A stretch of 60,755 nucleotides of DNA from Verrucomicrobiia bacterium (GTDB lineage Bacteria; Verrucomicrobiota; Verrucomicrobiia; Limisphaerales; UBA1100): assembly GCA_014239365.1 (NCBI GenBank), contig JAAZZB010000013.1, positions 1-60,755 of the forward strand, given 5' to 3'. Each line of letters begins with the position of its first letter. Positions within the stretch are counted from its first letter, which is position 1. A program made the translations under genes and the position numbers. This document shows positions 16,233 to 25,059 of this stretch, one piece after another. The notes beneath the pieces are model-generated. The model saw only the letters and a list, made by a program, of their open reading frames with translations, ran no database searches and was not told the DNA's origin.

Positions 16233-17366
16233 TTAGTCGCCGGGTTGCCTGCCAAGGAAGACGATTAAACCTCCGGCGATGAGGATGGGAAGGCCGATGA
16301 GGGGGATTAATCCGAGGAGGGGGCGCGAGGGGGTCACGGGTGTTTTGGATTCTGGAGAATCACCAGCGGCTTCGGGGTTTGGGTTGGGGGAATTGGCCGG
16401 CTGGGTTTCCACGGAGATGTTGGCTTGGGCGCGGTCGTCGTAGGCGCGGATTTGGTTTTCTAAAAGTTGATCCCAATCGACGGAGGTCAGTAAATCGAAG
16501 CCGGGGTTTTGGCGTTTCACTTGGCAGGAGCAGGGGCCGGAGAGGAAGGCGCTGGCTTCGTCGATCATATGGGCGTTGATGCCTTTGCCGACGAGCGCGG
16601 GCAACGCGCGACCGCGGCCGAAGACGGGGAAGGCCATCGGTTCGTGGGCCAGTTCCTTGAGGTCTTCCTCGCTATTGAGGAGGGTTTCGCGGAAAGCACT
16701 TTCCGCAGCATCACCGGCGCGCAGGGTGACGACTGAAAAACTGAGCTTCAAATCTTCCGGCCGAATGGAAAGGTAACCGGATTGAATGTCCTGCGCTTTC
16801 ACCTCGGGCAGTTTCAATTTTTGGGCCATCACTTGAAGACGCGTTTCCAGAAGTTCTTTTGCGGCGGCGTCCTTTTTTTGATCGCCGCATTCCACGAGCA
16901 CCCACACGGCGCTTTCGCCGGCCTCGAGTTGGGCGGCCACTTTTTTGCGCGCGGGCGATTGCAGCGCGTTGCTCACTATATTCGCCTTAAACTCTCCCGA
17001 CCACACGGGCGTCATCATCATCGTGCTGGCCGGATAAAATATCACCAGTCGCGGGCCGGTCGCCTCGGCCGGTTTATTCTTCTCCCACCAGCTCACCCAA
17101 CGCGCATCGGGCTGGCCCTTAAGATCCACCTGATGAATACGGATATTCGGGACTGAAGTGTTCTCGGTTTCCTTCGGCTGAATTTTTTCCAGCAACGCAG
17201 CTTGCGCAGTGGTCAACGCTCCCTCGTGAAATAACACCACCTCAAACTGATCCGGCGGCCACTGCTCGAGGGCAAACCGAAACACCGGCACGGTGCACGC
17301 CCAACTCACGCCAACGCTCCCCAAGAGAAGCCCCGCAATGAGCCAGTGTTTGATGCAACGGTTCAT
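16233..17366 (-). CDS. Secreted, C-terminally anchored protein of unknown function
   Basis: This 377-residue protein starts at ATG 17366 (MNRCIKHWLIAGLLLGSVGV, a signal peptide ending near WAC). I do not recognise a named domain. The mature part begins CTVPVFRFALEQWPPDQFEV and has a mixed alpha/beta composition, with CSC near residue 280. A low-complexity PNPNPEAA/SPESKTP linker precedes a single hydrophobic anchor (LLGLIPLIGLPILIAGGLIV). The protein is probably held in the inner membrane with the domain outside. It is divergent from the DUF1592 cytochrome gene, with a shared intergenic region of about 150 nt. No catalytic motif is apparent. Confidence 0.7.
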   Translation of the reverse strand: MNRCIKHWLIAGLLLGSVGVSWACTVPVFRFALEQWPPDQFEVVLFHEGALTTAQAALLEKIQPKETENTSVPNIRIHQVDLKGQPDARWVSWWEKNKPAEATGPRLVIFYPASTMMMTPVWSGEFKANIVSNALQSPARKKVAAQLEAGESAVWVLVECGDQKKDAAAKELLETRLQVMAQKLKLPEVKAQDIQSGYLSIRPEDLKLSFSVVTLRAGDAAESAFRETLLNSEEDLKELAHEPMAFPVFGRGRALPALVGKGINAHMIDEASAFLSGPCSCQVKRQNPGFDLLTSVDWDQLLENQIRAYDDRAQANISVETQPANSPNPNPEAAGDSPESKTPVTPSRPLLGLIPLIGLPILIAGGLIVFLGRQPGD

Positions 17367-17514
17367 AGAAAAACGATACGCGCGGGCCAAAAGCGTGACA
17401 AGCCTCATATCGCCCGCGTACCATTTCGACCCTTGCGGTGGAAATGAAATTCATTGATTCCGAATGTTCATTTGAATAGTGGAACGAATTTGAGAATCAA
17501 AAAATGCGCAAACT

Positions 17515-19599
17515 ATGCGAACCATGCAAACTCATCGTAACATTTTTGCAACCGTGATTCTGTCAATGGCCGGTTTCAGTTGGAACGCACAATCGTTTGA
17601 TGGCGACGTTGCGCTGGGGATGTTTCAGCAACGCTGCATCAAATGCCACGGCAAAGACGGCAAAGTGAAGGGGAAGCTGAATCTGCTGGAAATCAAAACA
17701 ACGGCGCAGCTCACCGAAGATTTGGAGCGGTTGCAAGCGATTCTTGAAGTGCTGGACGCGCGCGAGATGCCGCCGGAAAAGGAGCCGCCGCTCAAGCCCG
17801 AAACGCGCGCGGCGGCGGTGGCCGAACTCCAAAAACTTCTGCGTGCCGCCACGGCTGGGGCTGACTTCGCGCCCACGCCCATTCGGCGGATGAACCGGCT
17901 GCAGTATAATAATGCGGTGCAGGATTTGTTCGGGCTAAAGGTTTCGGTTTTTCCGTTGCCGGAAAAAATGATGCGCGATCGCTCGGGTTATTTCGCCAAG
18001 GCATTGGGTGGGAAGATGCCGAACACGGTAACGGTGAGCAGTCGGCCGTTGGGCAAGTCCGGCCTCATCGAGCCTCGGCTGGCGGGCGTGGGGCCGTTCC
18101 CGCAGGATCCGCGCGCGGAGCACGGCTTCGATAATCGCGGCGATCATCTTTCGTTGTCGCCATTTTTGTTGGAGTCATTTTTCAAACTTAGTCGGCGCAT
18201 TGTGCAGAGCCCGAATTTCGACGGCCGCACGGTGGGGATTTGGAAGGAGTTTTTCGTGGCACCCGCGAATGGAAAAACCAAGAGCGCCGTGCGCGGCCGA
18301 TTGCAAAAATTGATGACGCGCGCCTTTCGGCGGCCCGTGCCGAAGGCGTTGCTCAATCGCTACACGCAACACGTGCACCGGCAAATCGATTCGGGTATGA
18401 GCTTCACCGACGCGATGAAGGAAGCCGCCTCGGCGGTGTTGTCTTCGCCACGGTTTTTATATTTGTACGACCGACCAACGGCGGCCGCCAAAACTGTGCC
18501 GCTGGATGGCTACGACCTCGCCTCGCGGTTGTCTTTCTTTTTGTGGGGCAGCATTCCCGATGACGTTTTACTGAAGCTCGCGGGTAACGGCGAACTGGCG
18601 AAACCGGCGGTGCGTGCGGCGCAGGTGAATCGAATGCTCGCCAGCCCGAAGCTCAAGCGTTTTTGCGATAGCTTCCCATCGCAATGGCTGCAGCTCGATC
18701 GGATTGTGTCTGCCGTGCCGGATGAAAATCAGTTCAAAGATTTCTTTTACGCCGCGCCAAACTATCGCACCACGATGGATATGATGATGGAACCGTTACT
18801 CTTGTTTGAAACGGTGCTCATCGAGAACCGGTCGATACTGGAATTCATCGATTCGAAATACACTTATCGCTCCGGTCGATTGCGCAAATGGTATGGCGAC
18901 AAGTCGGTCGGGAAAATCACCGGGCCGGTGACGCTGCAATTCACACGCCAGCCGGTGACCGATCGACGACAAGGCGGCGTGATCACCACCGCGGCAGTGA
19001 TGACGATGACTTCCGGCCCGCACGAAACCAAACCGATCACGCGCGGCGCTTGGATTGCCGGCGTGATTTTCAACGCGCCGCCCGAGCCGCCGCCCGCCGA
19101 TGTGCCGCCGTTGGAAAAGCCCAAGGCGGCGGATAAAAAACTGACCATGCGCGAACGCTTCGCCGCTCACCGCGAGCGCGCCGATTGCGCCGGATGCCAT
19201 TCCAAACTGGATCCGCTTGGGTTCGCACTGGAGAATTTTGATCCCGTCGGTCGCTGGCGCGATGGCTACGAAAACGGCCGCGCGGTGGACGCCTCGGGCG
19301 TGCTCTTTCGTAAGCATTCTTTTAAAAACGTGGTGGAATTTAAGGACGCCATTCTCGCTGAGAAAGACCGCTTCACCCGCGCCTTCGCCGGCCATATGCT
19401 TTCGTACGCGCTCGGCCGCGGCCTCACGCCCACCGATGCGCCCGCGCTGGATCGCATCACCGCGAAGACCATCGCCGATGGGTACCGCCTGCAAACGCTC
19501 ATTCACGAAGTGGTGCAAAGCGCGCCATTCATCAACCCGCCGCGCACAAAAACAGCCTCGGCAAATCCACCAAAAAACAGTATCAAAAAAACACGATGA
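17515..19599 (+). CDS. DUF1587/DUF1595/DUF1592/DUF1588/DUF1585 cytochrome c protein
   Basis: This 694-residue secreted protein shows the PSD/PSCyt domain string. The haem motif CIKCH is near residue 40. DUF1587 follows (IRRMNRLQYNNAVQDLFGL, about 122-140), then DUF1595 (TRAFRRPVPKALLNRYTQ, about 265-320) and DUF1592 (DLASRLSFFLWGSIPDDVL, about 335-450). DUF1588 carries a second haem motif, CAGCHSKLDPLGFALENFDP, near 560. DUF1585 ends the protein. It is on the short side for the family because the segment between DUF1587 and DUF1595 is compact. It overlaps the DUF1552 gene by 4 nt, the standard partner. A periplasmic redox function is likely; the substrate is unknown. Confidence 0.92.
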   Translation: MRTMQTHRNIFATVILSMAGFSWNAQSFDGDVALGMFQQRCIKCHGKDGKVKGKLNLLEIKTTAQLTEDLERLQAILEVLDAREMPPEKEPPLKPETRAAAVAELQKLLRAATAGADFAPTPIRRMNRLQYNNAVQDLFGLKVSVFPLPEKMMRDRSGYFAKALGGKMPNTVTVSSRPLGKSGLIEPRLAGVGPFPQDPRAEHGFDNRGDHLSLSPFLLESFFKLSRRIVQSPNFDGRTVGIWKEFFVAPANGKTKSAVRGRLQKLMTRAFRRPVPKALLNRYTQHVHRQIDSGMSFTDAMKEAASAVLSSPRFLYLYDRPTAAAKTVPLDGYDLASRLSFFLWGSIPDDVLLKLAGNGELAKPAVRAAQVNRMLASPKLKRFCDSFPSQWLQLDRIVSAVPDENQFKDFFYAAPNYRTTMDMMMEPLLLFETVLIENRSILEFIDSKYTYRSGRLRKWYGDKSVGKITGPVTLQFTRQPVTDRRQGGVITTAAVMTMTSGPHETKPITRGAWIAGVIFNAPPEPPPADVPPLEKPKAADKKLTMRERFAAHRERADCAGCHSKLDPLGFALENFDPVGRWRDGYENGRAVDASGVLFRKHSFKNVVEFKDAILAEKDRFTRAFAGHMLSYALGRGLTPTDAPALDRITAKTIADGYRLQTLIHEVVQSAPFINPPRTKTASANPPKNSIKKTR

Positions 19600-20990
19600 C
19601 ACACACATCCAGACGCGCATTTCTAAGAGGACTCGGCGGAGCCGCGCTGAGCTTGCCGTGGCTGGAAAGTCTTGGGCTGGCGGCGGCCAATCAAAAACCC
19701 GCCACGCGCGCCGCGTTTTTTTATGTGCCCATCGGCGTGGTGCGCAGTGGCTTTTTCCCCGGCGAAGAAAACGGCCCCATCCCGAAGTTCACCTCGGACC
19801 GCAAGGCGCTTGCCAATGCCGCGCGCATTCCCGTTGGCGTGCATCCGCTCAAGCTCACACCCACGCTACAGCCGTTGGCAAAAGTGAAGGACAAAGTCAC
19901 GCTCATCACCGGAATGGATCGCACCTTCCAGCCCGGCACCGATGTGCACGCGCAATGCGCCTCGTGTTTTCTCACTAGCGCGGGGACGTTCACGGTGAAG
20001 CAATCGCCGTACCCGCAAGCGCGCACGTTGGACCACATCCTTGGCGAACATCTCGGCGCGAACACCCCTTTCCGCACACTGGAATTCAGCAGCAACAGCC
20101 ACAAGGACAATAAGGAATCCATCCATTTCGATAACGTCTCGTGGTACGGCACCGGCCACGTGGCGCCGAGTATGCGCGACCCGCGCAAGGCGTACCGGCG
20201 ATTGTTCGGCACGCACGAGCTGCGGGCGTTTCGGAACATCACCGACCTCGTGTTGGAAGACGCCCGTTCGCTCAAGCGCCAGCTCGGCCACGCGGATCAG
20301 CAAAAGTTTGCCGAATATTTTGACTCCATTCGCTCCATCGAAAAACAAGTCGACCGCTTGGAGCGAATGAAAGCCGAGCTAACCAAAGTGAAGCTCGCCG
20401 AACCGGCCGAGGCCCATTTGCCGCGCGGCGAATACATCCGCGTGATGGGCGATCTGATGGTCGTCGCCCTGCAGACCGGCCTCACCAACGTCGCCACAAT
20501 GATGGTCGGCCCCGAGCGTTGGGACACGCCTTACCTTTTCGAAAGCCTCTTTGACAAACCGCGCAGCCACCACGGCATGTCGCACAACCAAGGCAAGTTC
20601 ACCAAAGACCTGCTCAAGGTCGATCGCTTTCACGTCGCGCAGTTTGCTTATTTGGTTGAGAAGATGGAAAAAATAAAAGAAGCCAACGGCACCTCGCTTT
20701 TGGATAACACCATGTTCACCTACGGCTCCGGCCTCGGCGACGGCGCCACGCATCAGTACAGCGCGCTGCCCATCGTGGTGGCCGGCAGCGGCGGCGGCAA
20801 GCTCATCACCGGCAAGCACCTCAACCTCTCCGAAACCTCCGGCCCCGTGCCCAAGAATAACGGCAAATTCGTGAAGCCCAAACAAGGCCACCCCCTCGCC
20901 AACCTCTGGCTCACCCAAGCCAACGCCCTCGGCCTAAAACATACCCGCTTCGCCGAAAGCACCGGCGAAGTGAAACAGTTGCTGGCATAG
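19596..20990 (+). CDS. DUF1552 family protein
   Basis: This 464-residue exported protein carries a Tat-type leader (TSRRAFLRGLGGAALSLPWL). The family motif SHHGMSHNQ occurs near residue 330, after PERWDTPYLFESL. The protein ends AESTGEVKQLLA. DUF1552 is the regular partner of DUF1592-type cytochromes, and here the ATG overlaps their stop (ATGA). The fold is related to DUF1501 and the reaction is uncharacterised. Diverged tails of the same family appear as remnants at 21138-21315 and 23880-23929. Confidence 0.92.
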   Translation: MTHTSRRAFLRGLGGAALSLPWLESLGLAAANQKPATRAAFFYVPIGVVRSGFFPGEENGPIPKFTSDRKALANAARIPVGVHPLKLTPTLQPLAKVKDKVTLITGMDRTFQPGTDVHAQCASCFLTSAGTFTVKQSPYPQARTLDHILGEHLGANTPFRTLEFSSNSHKDNKESIHFDNVSWYGTGHVAPSMRDPRKAYRRLFGTHELRAFRNITDLVLEDARSLKRQLGHADQQKFAEYFDSIRSIEKQVDRLERMKAELTKVKLAEPAEAHLPRGEYIRVMGDLMVVALQTGLTNVATMMVGPERWDTPYLFESLFDKPRSHHGMSHNQGKFTKDLLKVDRFHVAQFAYLVEKMEKIKEANGTSLLDNTMFTYGSGLGDGATHQYSALPIVVAGSGGGKLITGKHLNLSETSGPVPKNNGKFVKPKQGHPLANLWLTQANALGLKHTRFAESTGEVKQLLA

Positions 20991-21018
20991 CCAAGGCGCA
21001 ATAACGCCAAGGTTTTTT

Positions 21019-21085
21019 TGGAGGGACGAGCTTGCGAGTCCGTTGGCACTTGTGATGGCCGCGGACTCGCAAGCTCGTCCCTCCA
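21019..21085. repeat. REP-like element, perfect 24-bp inverted repeat
   Basis: Arms 21019-21042 and 21062-21085 are exactly complementary (arm core GGACGAGCTTGCGAGTCC), with a 19-nt loop. The same arms occur in the opposite order at 55512-55574, and as a degenerate half near 54072-54095. A weak GGCG/CGCC hairpin with a T-run at 21006-21019 lies just upstream and may end the DUF1552 transcript. Confidence 0.85.
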
Positions 21086-21102
21086 GCACGAAGATGCCCC
21101 AA

Positions 21103-21128
21103 GGTAGGGCGTGCTGTCCCAGCGCGCC
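21103..21128. repeat. Truncated GGTAGGGC-type palindromic repeat
   Basis: GGTAGGGCGTGCTGTCCCAG and the following CGCGCC match one half of the full elements at 24925-24978 and 31116-31169. The other half is missing, and the DUF1552-tail remnant begins about 10 nt later. Confidence 0.6.
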
Positions 21129-21137
21129 GTGGGTGGG

Positions 21138-21315
21138 GTAAGCACCTCAACCTCTCCGAACCTCCGGCCCCGTGGCCAAGGTGAACGGCAACTACATCAA
21201 CCCCAAGCACGGCCAGCCGCTGGCCAATCTCTGGCTCACCCAAATGCACGCCCTCGGCCTCAAACTCGACCGCCTCGCCGATAGCACCGGTTTGGTTAAG
21301 TCACTGCTGGCGTGA
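21138..21315 (+). pseudogene. Remnant of a DUF1552 gene (last ~60 codons)
   Basis: The segment aligns base by base with the end of the intact gene (20812-20990). It starts AAGCACCTCAACCTCTCCG, loses one A in the next codons (frameshift), then reads HGQPLANLWLTQMHALGLKL and finally STGLVKSLLA before TGA. The many substitutions show it comes from a different, diverged DUF1552 paralogue and not from a fresh copy of its neighbour. No upstream part of that gene is present. It is bracketed by palindromic repeats on both sides; GGTAGGACG follows at about 21317. Confidence 0.85.
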
Positions 21316-21344
21316 GGGTAGGACGCTTGCTCCCAAAGCACGTC

Positions 21345-22595
21345 CTACTGGTCAACCTGCGTTGCGCGGTTGAAGAGAGTTTTCCAAATCAACCCCACGG
21401 CGATCAAGCCCAGCCCCGCGAGCATCACTCGCCATTCGACGAAGAAGGCCAGTGAGAGGCAACCGATGAGGCCGGCCCAGGCGATCCACCCGGGATAGAG
21501 GCGTTCCTCCGGTTTCAGGCGGATGGCGCAGAGGTTGGTGAGGGCGTAGTACACGAGCACGGTGAAGGCGCTGAAACTCCACGTGAGCGAGGGATCGCCG
21601 AGACACACGAGGCCGGCGATGAGAACGCACACGACGAGGGTGGCGACTGCCGGCACGCCGGAGCCTTCGCGAATGCGGGCGGTGGCTTTCGGCAAATCTT
21701 CGCGCCGACCCATCGCCAACACCACGCGCGACAGGCCAAGCACGAGATTGAGCAGCACGCTCACCATGGCGATGGCCGCGCCGGTCGTCAGAATCCACGA
21801 GAGTTGCGAGCCGCTGAAACAGTCGGCCAATCCGACCAAGGTGGTGAACCGGTCGTGGGCCCCGTCCAAATTGGCCAGGCTCACGGCGGCGACGGCGAGG
21901 TAAAGCAGCAGGCTGATCACCAGCGTCACGATCACCGCGCGCGGAATGTTGCGGCGCGGTTCTTGGATTTCCTCGCCCAACGTAGCCACGGGGCCGTAGC
22001 CGGTGAAGGCCACGAACATGAGCGCGGCGGCTTGCAGGAAATCCGGCAGGCGTTGTGGATCGAACAACGGCTGCAGGCGCTGGGGATGCGCGATTAATTC
22101 CAAGCCACCGCCCACAACGAAGGCGCCCAGCGACAGCAACACAAGCGAGACGATGGCGATGTTCACGGTGTTGCTGCGTTGCAGGCCGGTTAAGGATAGC
22201 AGCGTGACTCCAGCGACAAGGCAAAGCGCCACGGGCAACATCAGATCCGGATGCACATACCAGGCAAAGCCGAGGGCGGCGGTGGCGGCGGAGGCGGATT
22301 TCGCGCACAGGAAAAGCCAGCCTGCGGCAAAACCCAGCGAGGGATTTAGCCAGCGATGGCCGTACTCGTAGGTGCCGCCGCTCACGGGATGGTTCGCGGC
22401 GAGTTGCGCGCTGCTGAGACCATTGGCCATGGCCACCAGCCCGGCCAGTGCGATGGCCGGCAGTAGCATAGTGCCGGCGATGTCCGCGCCCAGACCGAGG
22501 CTGACGAAGACGCCTGTGCCCACAATGGAGCCCAAGCCCAGCATCACCGCGCCAGGCAGGCCAATCACGCGTTGAAGTTGAGGTTCGGTAGCCAT
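21345..22595 (-). CDS. APC-superfamily amino acid permease
   Basis: This 416-residue integral membrane protein has about 12 predicted transmembrane helices. The TM1 signature (GLPGAVMLGLGSIVGTGVFV), TM3 (SGGTYEYGHRWLNPSLGFAA) and TM6 (ALMFVAFTGYGPVATLGEEI) are those of APC transporters. The glycine-rich unwound segment GSIVGTGV contacts the amino acid backbone in relatives. It is shorter at the C-terminus than 14-TM members. No metabolic partner is adjacent, so the substrate is not predictable. Confidence 0.9.
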   Translation of the reverse strand: MATEPQLQRVIGLPGAVMLGLGSIVGTGVFVSLGLGADIAGTMLLPAIALAGLVAMANGLSSAQLAANHPVSGGTYEYGHRWLNPSLGFAAGWLFLCAKSASAATAALGFAWYVHPDLMLPVALCLVAGVTLLSLTGLQRSNTVNIAIVSLVLLSLGAFVVGGGLELIAHPQRLQPLFDPQRLPDFLQAAALMFVAFTGYGPVATLGEEIQEPRRNIPRAVIVTLVISLLLYLAVAAVSLANLDGAHDRFTTLVGLADCFSGSQLSWILTTGAAIAMVSVLLNLVLGLSRVVLAMGRREDLPKATARIREGSGVPAVATLVVCVLIAGLVCLGDPSLTWSFSAFTVLVYYALTNLCAIRLKPEERLYPGWIAWAGLIGCLSLAFFVEWRVMLAGLGLIAVGLIWKTLFNRATQVDQ

Positions 22596-22687
22596 GCGTG
22601 GTGCGGGATTGAACCGTCAAGAGGCCCAGAGGCCAAGAATTCTCTTTTAGCTTTCAATTAGGGTCCGAAATCCTACCCTTTGCGGCG

Positions 22688-23692
22688 ATGAAGATCATTC
22701 GTTCCCTGATGATTCCCGTGTTGCTTGGCAGCGCCCCGTTGGCCGCGGTGGCGGATGACGCTGTGAAGGCGTTGTTGCCGGTGTTTGGTAAACCTCTGAC
22801 GACGGCCAAGCTGCCGAAGGCGGCCATTGCCCGTGCGCAGGTGGAGCTGGGCCGCACGTTGTATCATGAGAAACGGTTGAGCCGGGATAATTCCATCTCC
22901 TGCAATTCCTGCCACAGCACGACGGGCTTTGGCGTGGACGGCGAGAAATTTTCGCTGGGCTTTGATAACCATCGCACGGGTCGAAATTCGCCCACGAGCT
23001 TCAATGCCTTCATGCACCTCGCGCAGTTTTGGGATGGCCGCGCGCCGACGGTGGAAGAGCAGGCGAAAGGGCCGATCCTCGCCGGCGGCGAGATGGCGAT
23101 GCCTTCGGCTGAGGCCGTAGTGGCCAAGCTCGGCAAGATCGATGGCTACGAAGCGCTGTTTCAAAAGGCGTTTCCCAAAAGCAAACCGGCCATCACTTAC
23201 GACAACGTCGGCAACGCGATCGGCGCCTACGAGCGCCTCTTTGTGACGCCCGGGCGGTTCGATCAATTACTGGCCGGCCAAGCCAAGGCGCTGAAGGAAC
23301 CGGAACTGCGCGGGCTGAAGAAGTTTGTATCGATCGGTTGTGTGGCCTGTCACACGGGCAATTTGCTCGGCGGCAATGCCTACCAAAAGCTCGGCGTAAT
23401 CAAGCAGTGGCCGAACCAGAAGGATCAGGGCCGATTTGATCTGACCAAAAAGGAGGCCGACAAAATGTTTTTCAAGGTGCCGAGCCTGCGGAACATCGCC
23501 AAGACCGGCCCGTACTTCCATGATGGTTCGTCGGACAAGCTGGAGGACGCCGTACAGCGCATGGCCGCGCATCAGTTGGGCAAGGACTTGTCCAAGGAAG
23601 ATCGCGCCGACATCGTCGCCTTCCTGCGCTCGCTCACCGGCAAGCTGCCCAAGAACATCGCTGCGCCCCCCAAGGCGTTTCCCGGGAAGTAG
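22688..23692 (+). CDS. Di-haem cytochrome c peroxidase (CcpA/MauG family)
   Basis: This 334-residue periplasmic protein has a signal peptide (LMIPVLLGSAPLAAVA). Haem motifs are CNSCH at 72-76 and CVACH at 218-222. The conserved stretches GRNSPTSFNAFMHLAQFWDG and VPSLRNIAKTGPYFHDGS surround the active site of bacterial di-haem peroxidases, and a Met candidate for the high-potential haem lies near the C-terminus (AVQRMAAHQLG). It should reduce H2O2 using electrons from small cytochromes. It is a single gene on the plus strand, divergent from the permease. Confidence 0.92.
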   Translation: MKIIRSLMIPVLLGSAPLAAVADDAVKALLPVFGKPLTTAKLPKAAIARAQVELGRTLYHEKRLSRDNSISCNSCHSTTGFGVDGEKFSLGFDNHRTGRNSPTSFNAFMHLAQFWDGRAPTVEEQAKGPILAGGEMAMPSAEAVVAKLGKIDGYEALFQKAFPKSKPAITYDNVGNAIGAYERLFVTPGRFDQLLAGQAKALKEPELRGLKKFVSIGCVACHTGNLLGGNAYQKLGVIKQWPNQKDQGRFDLTKKEADKMFFKVPSLRNIAKTGPYFHDGSSDKLEDAVQRMAAHQLGKDLSKEDRADIVAFLRSLTGKLPKNIAAPPKAFPGK

Positions 23693-23801
23693 GAACGCAA
23701 TTTCGCACGCGGAGCCGCAGAGAATAATTTGGTTTCTCCGCGCCTCCGCGTGAGATTGAGTCAGCGTTGGCAACCATGGCGATTTGCCATATCAACAACG
23801 G

Positions 23802-23929
23802 ATGCGATCCACGCTGCGTTTCTCTCAGTTTTGCTCTGTGTCCTCGGTGGTTGCAGTGAAGCCAAAGCGAAGGCGCCCAACATCATTCTCTCCAAAACCA
23901 CCGGCGAGCTGAAGCAGTTGCTGGCTTAG
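23802..23929 (+). pseudogene. Sulfatase start fused to a DUF1552 tail (chimeric remnant)
   Basis: From ATG 23802 the bases parallel the start of the sulfatase at 25287, including the preceding ATCAAC. The signal-peptide frame is broken by a one-base shift and the mature start reads AKAPNIIL. Directly after PNIIL the reading switches to SKTTGELKQLLA-stop, which is the end of a DUF1552 protein. A deletion therefore joined the first ~30 codons of one family to the last ~10 of another. It cannot make a functional product. Confidence 0.75.
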
Positions 23930-23963
23930 CGGGATTGCTTTTGTTGGTCGTTATTCTAAAAGA

Positions 23964-24632
23964 CTAAAAATCGGCCACATAGAGAAAGTGAGATGGGCCT
24001 TTGGCACCTGCGTGGGCTTTGGCGCGGACGGCTTCCACCTTTAGTCCGGCTCGTTCCAAACGCTTCTCAAATCCGTGGTCCGGCCCCGCCGACCAAACGA
24101 TCAGCCGGCCATCGTTCTTCATTGCCCGGCAGATGGATCGAATCCCGTTTTTGGAATAGAGGGATGCATTGGTTTCGCACACCATGGCATTGGGCCCATT
24201 ATCAACGTCCAGCAAAATTGCGTCGTAAGTATTGGGCTTGGCCTCCTGAATCAGACGGGTCACGTCCATCCTTCGAGTCTCCACTTGCGGATGATCGAGG
24301 AGCGAACCGTTTAGATTATTCAAGTAAGTTCGATTCCACTCGATGACTTCCGGGATCATTTCGGCCACCTCAATGATCGTTTTATCTCCAACCGATTCGA
24401 GCGATCCCTTGAGGGTATACCCAAGCCCAAGCCCCCCGATCAAGACACGCCCGCCCGCCTCATGGTTCAATCGAGCGACACCCAAGCTGCCGAGTAGCAG
24501 CTCAGATTCATTCGCCCGCGAATGCATCAATTCCTTGCCATCCAAAGAAATCGAATAAGAACCATCGTGCTCGATGAGGGATAATGTTCCACCAGTGAAT
24601 GTTGACTCAGCCAGTTTGACACGTGGTTTCAT
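23964..24632 (-). CDS. Spermidine synthase-like methyltransferase-fold protein
   Basis: This 222-residue protein has the SAM-binding Rossmann core of the spermidine synthase group. It shows RVLIGGLGLGYTLKGSLESV (glycine-rich loop), an acidic strand end (KTIIEVAEMIPEVIEWNRTY) and the DAILLDVDNGP strand. It lacks the N-terminal beta domain of true polyamine synthases in full, so the product is unclear. Relatives are annotated only as spermine/spermidine synthase family. A short zinc-ribbon gene ends 22 nt upstream on the same strand and may be co-transcribed. Confidence 0.8.
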   Translation of the reverse strand: MKPRVKLAESTFTGGTLSLIEHDGSYSISLDGKELMHSRANESELLLGSLGVARLNHEAGGRVLIGGLGLGYTLKGSLESVGDKTIIEVAEMIPEVIEWNRTYLNNLNGSLLDHPQVETRRMDVTRLIQEAKPNTYDAILLDVDNGPNAMVCETNASLYSKNGIRSICRAMKNDGRLIVWSAGPDHGFEKRLERAGLKVEAVRAKAHAGAKGPSHFLYVADF

Positions 24633-24654
24633 CGATGGAGAATTTTGGAATTAA

Positions 24655-24792
24655 TTATCGAACCGCCACGCCTACCGTTTCAAATTCCTCCGCCGAAATC
24701 TTTTCCCCGCAAGCCGGACACTTCAATGTATCGCCAATGAACTGCCCAATGACTTTTCTTCCGCAGGAATCGCATTTGATTATGCCGCTCAC
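24655..24792 (-). CDS. Small zinc-ribbon protein (GTG start)
   Basis: This 45-residue protein is encoded on the minus strand from GTG 24792. An in-frame TAG three codons upstream fixes the start. It contains two CxxC knuckles (KCDSCGRKVIG and LKCPACGEKIS) separated by 15 residues, a rubredoxin-like zinc ribbon. It is followed by an acidic strand (EEFETVGVAVR). Its position directly upstream of the methyltransferase-like gene suggests a shared transcript. Function is unknown. Confidence 0.6.
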   Translation of the reverse strand: MSGIIKCDSCGRKVIGQFIGDTLKCPACGEKISAEEFETVGVAVR

Positions 24793-24924
24793 GCTGAGAG
24801 CCTAAACCTCACTTCAGAAAGAAAGCAACTTCTGCCCACCTTCCACACGCTAAAATATCATCAATCAACTCAACACCCCCACCTAACAAGAGGCTGCAAA
24901 TGGGAATATTTTGGCTGGGTTGAT

Positions 24925-24978
24925 GGTAGGGCGGGGTGTCCCACCCCGCCGCGGCGCGCTGGGACAGCGCGCCCTACC
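24925..24978. repeat. GGTAGGGC-type palindromic repeat
   Basis: A 54-nt element starts GGTAGGGCGGGGTGTCCCAC and ends CAGCGCGCCCTACC. Its outer arms GGTAGGGC and GCCCTACC pair, and two inner hairpins form. Apart from this element and the 21-bp array, the stretch 24793-25286 shows no gene. Confidence 0.8.
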
Positions 24979-25059
24979 TCTCGGGTGCCGAGGTTAATGG
25001 ACATTGGGTAGTGGAAAACTGAAAATCACTGAAAAAGAGTGTTTTTTGCATAAAACACC

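Noticed and set aside
21352-22620. A 422-codon minus-strand frame overlapping the permease in another phase
   Set aside because: It is very rich in Arg, Gly and His and has no membrane helices, whereas the other frame gives a full APC permease.
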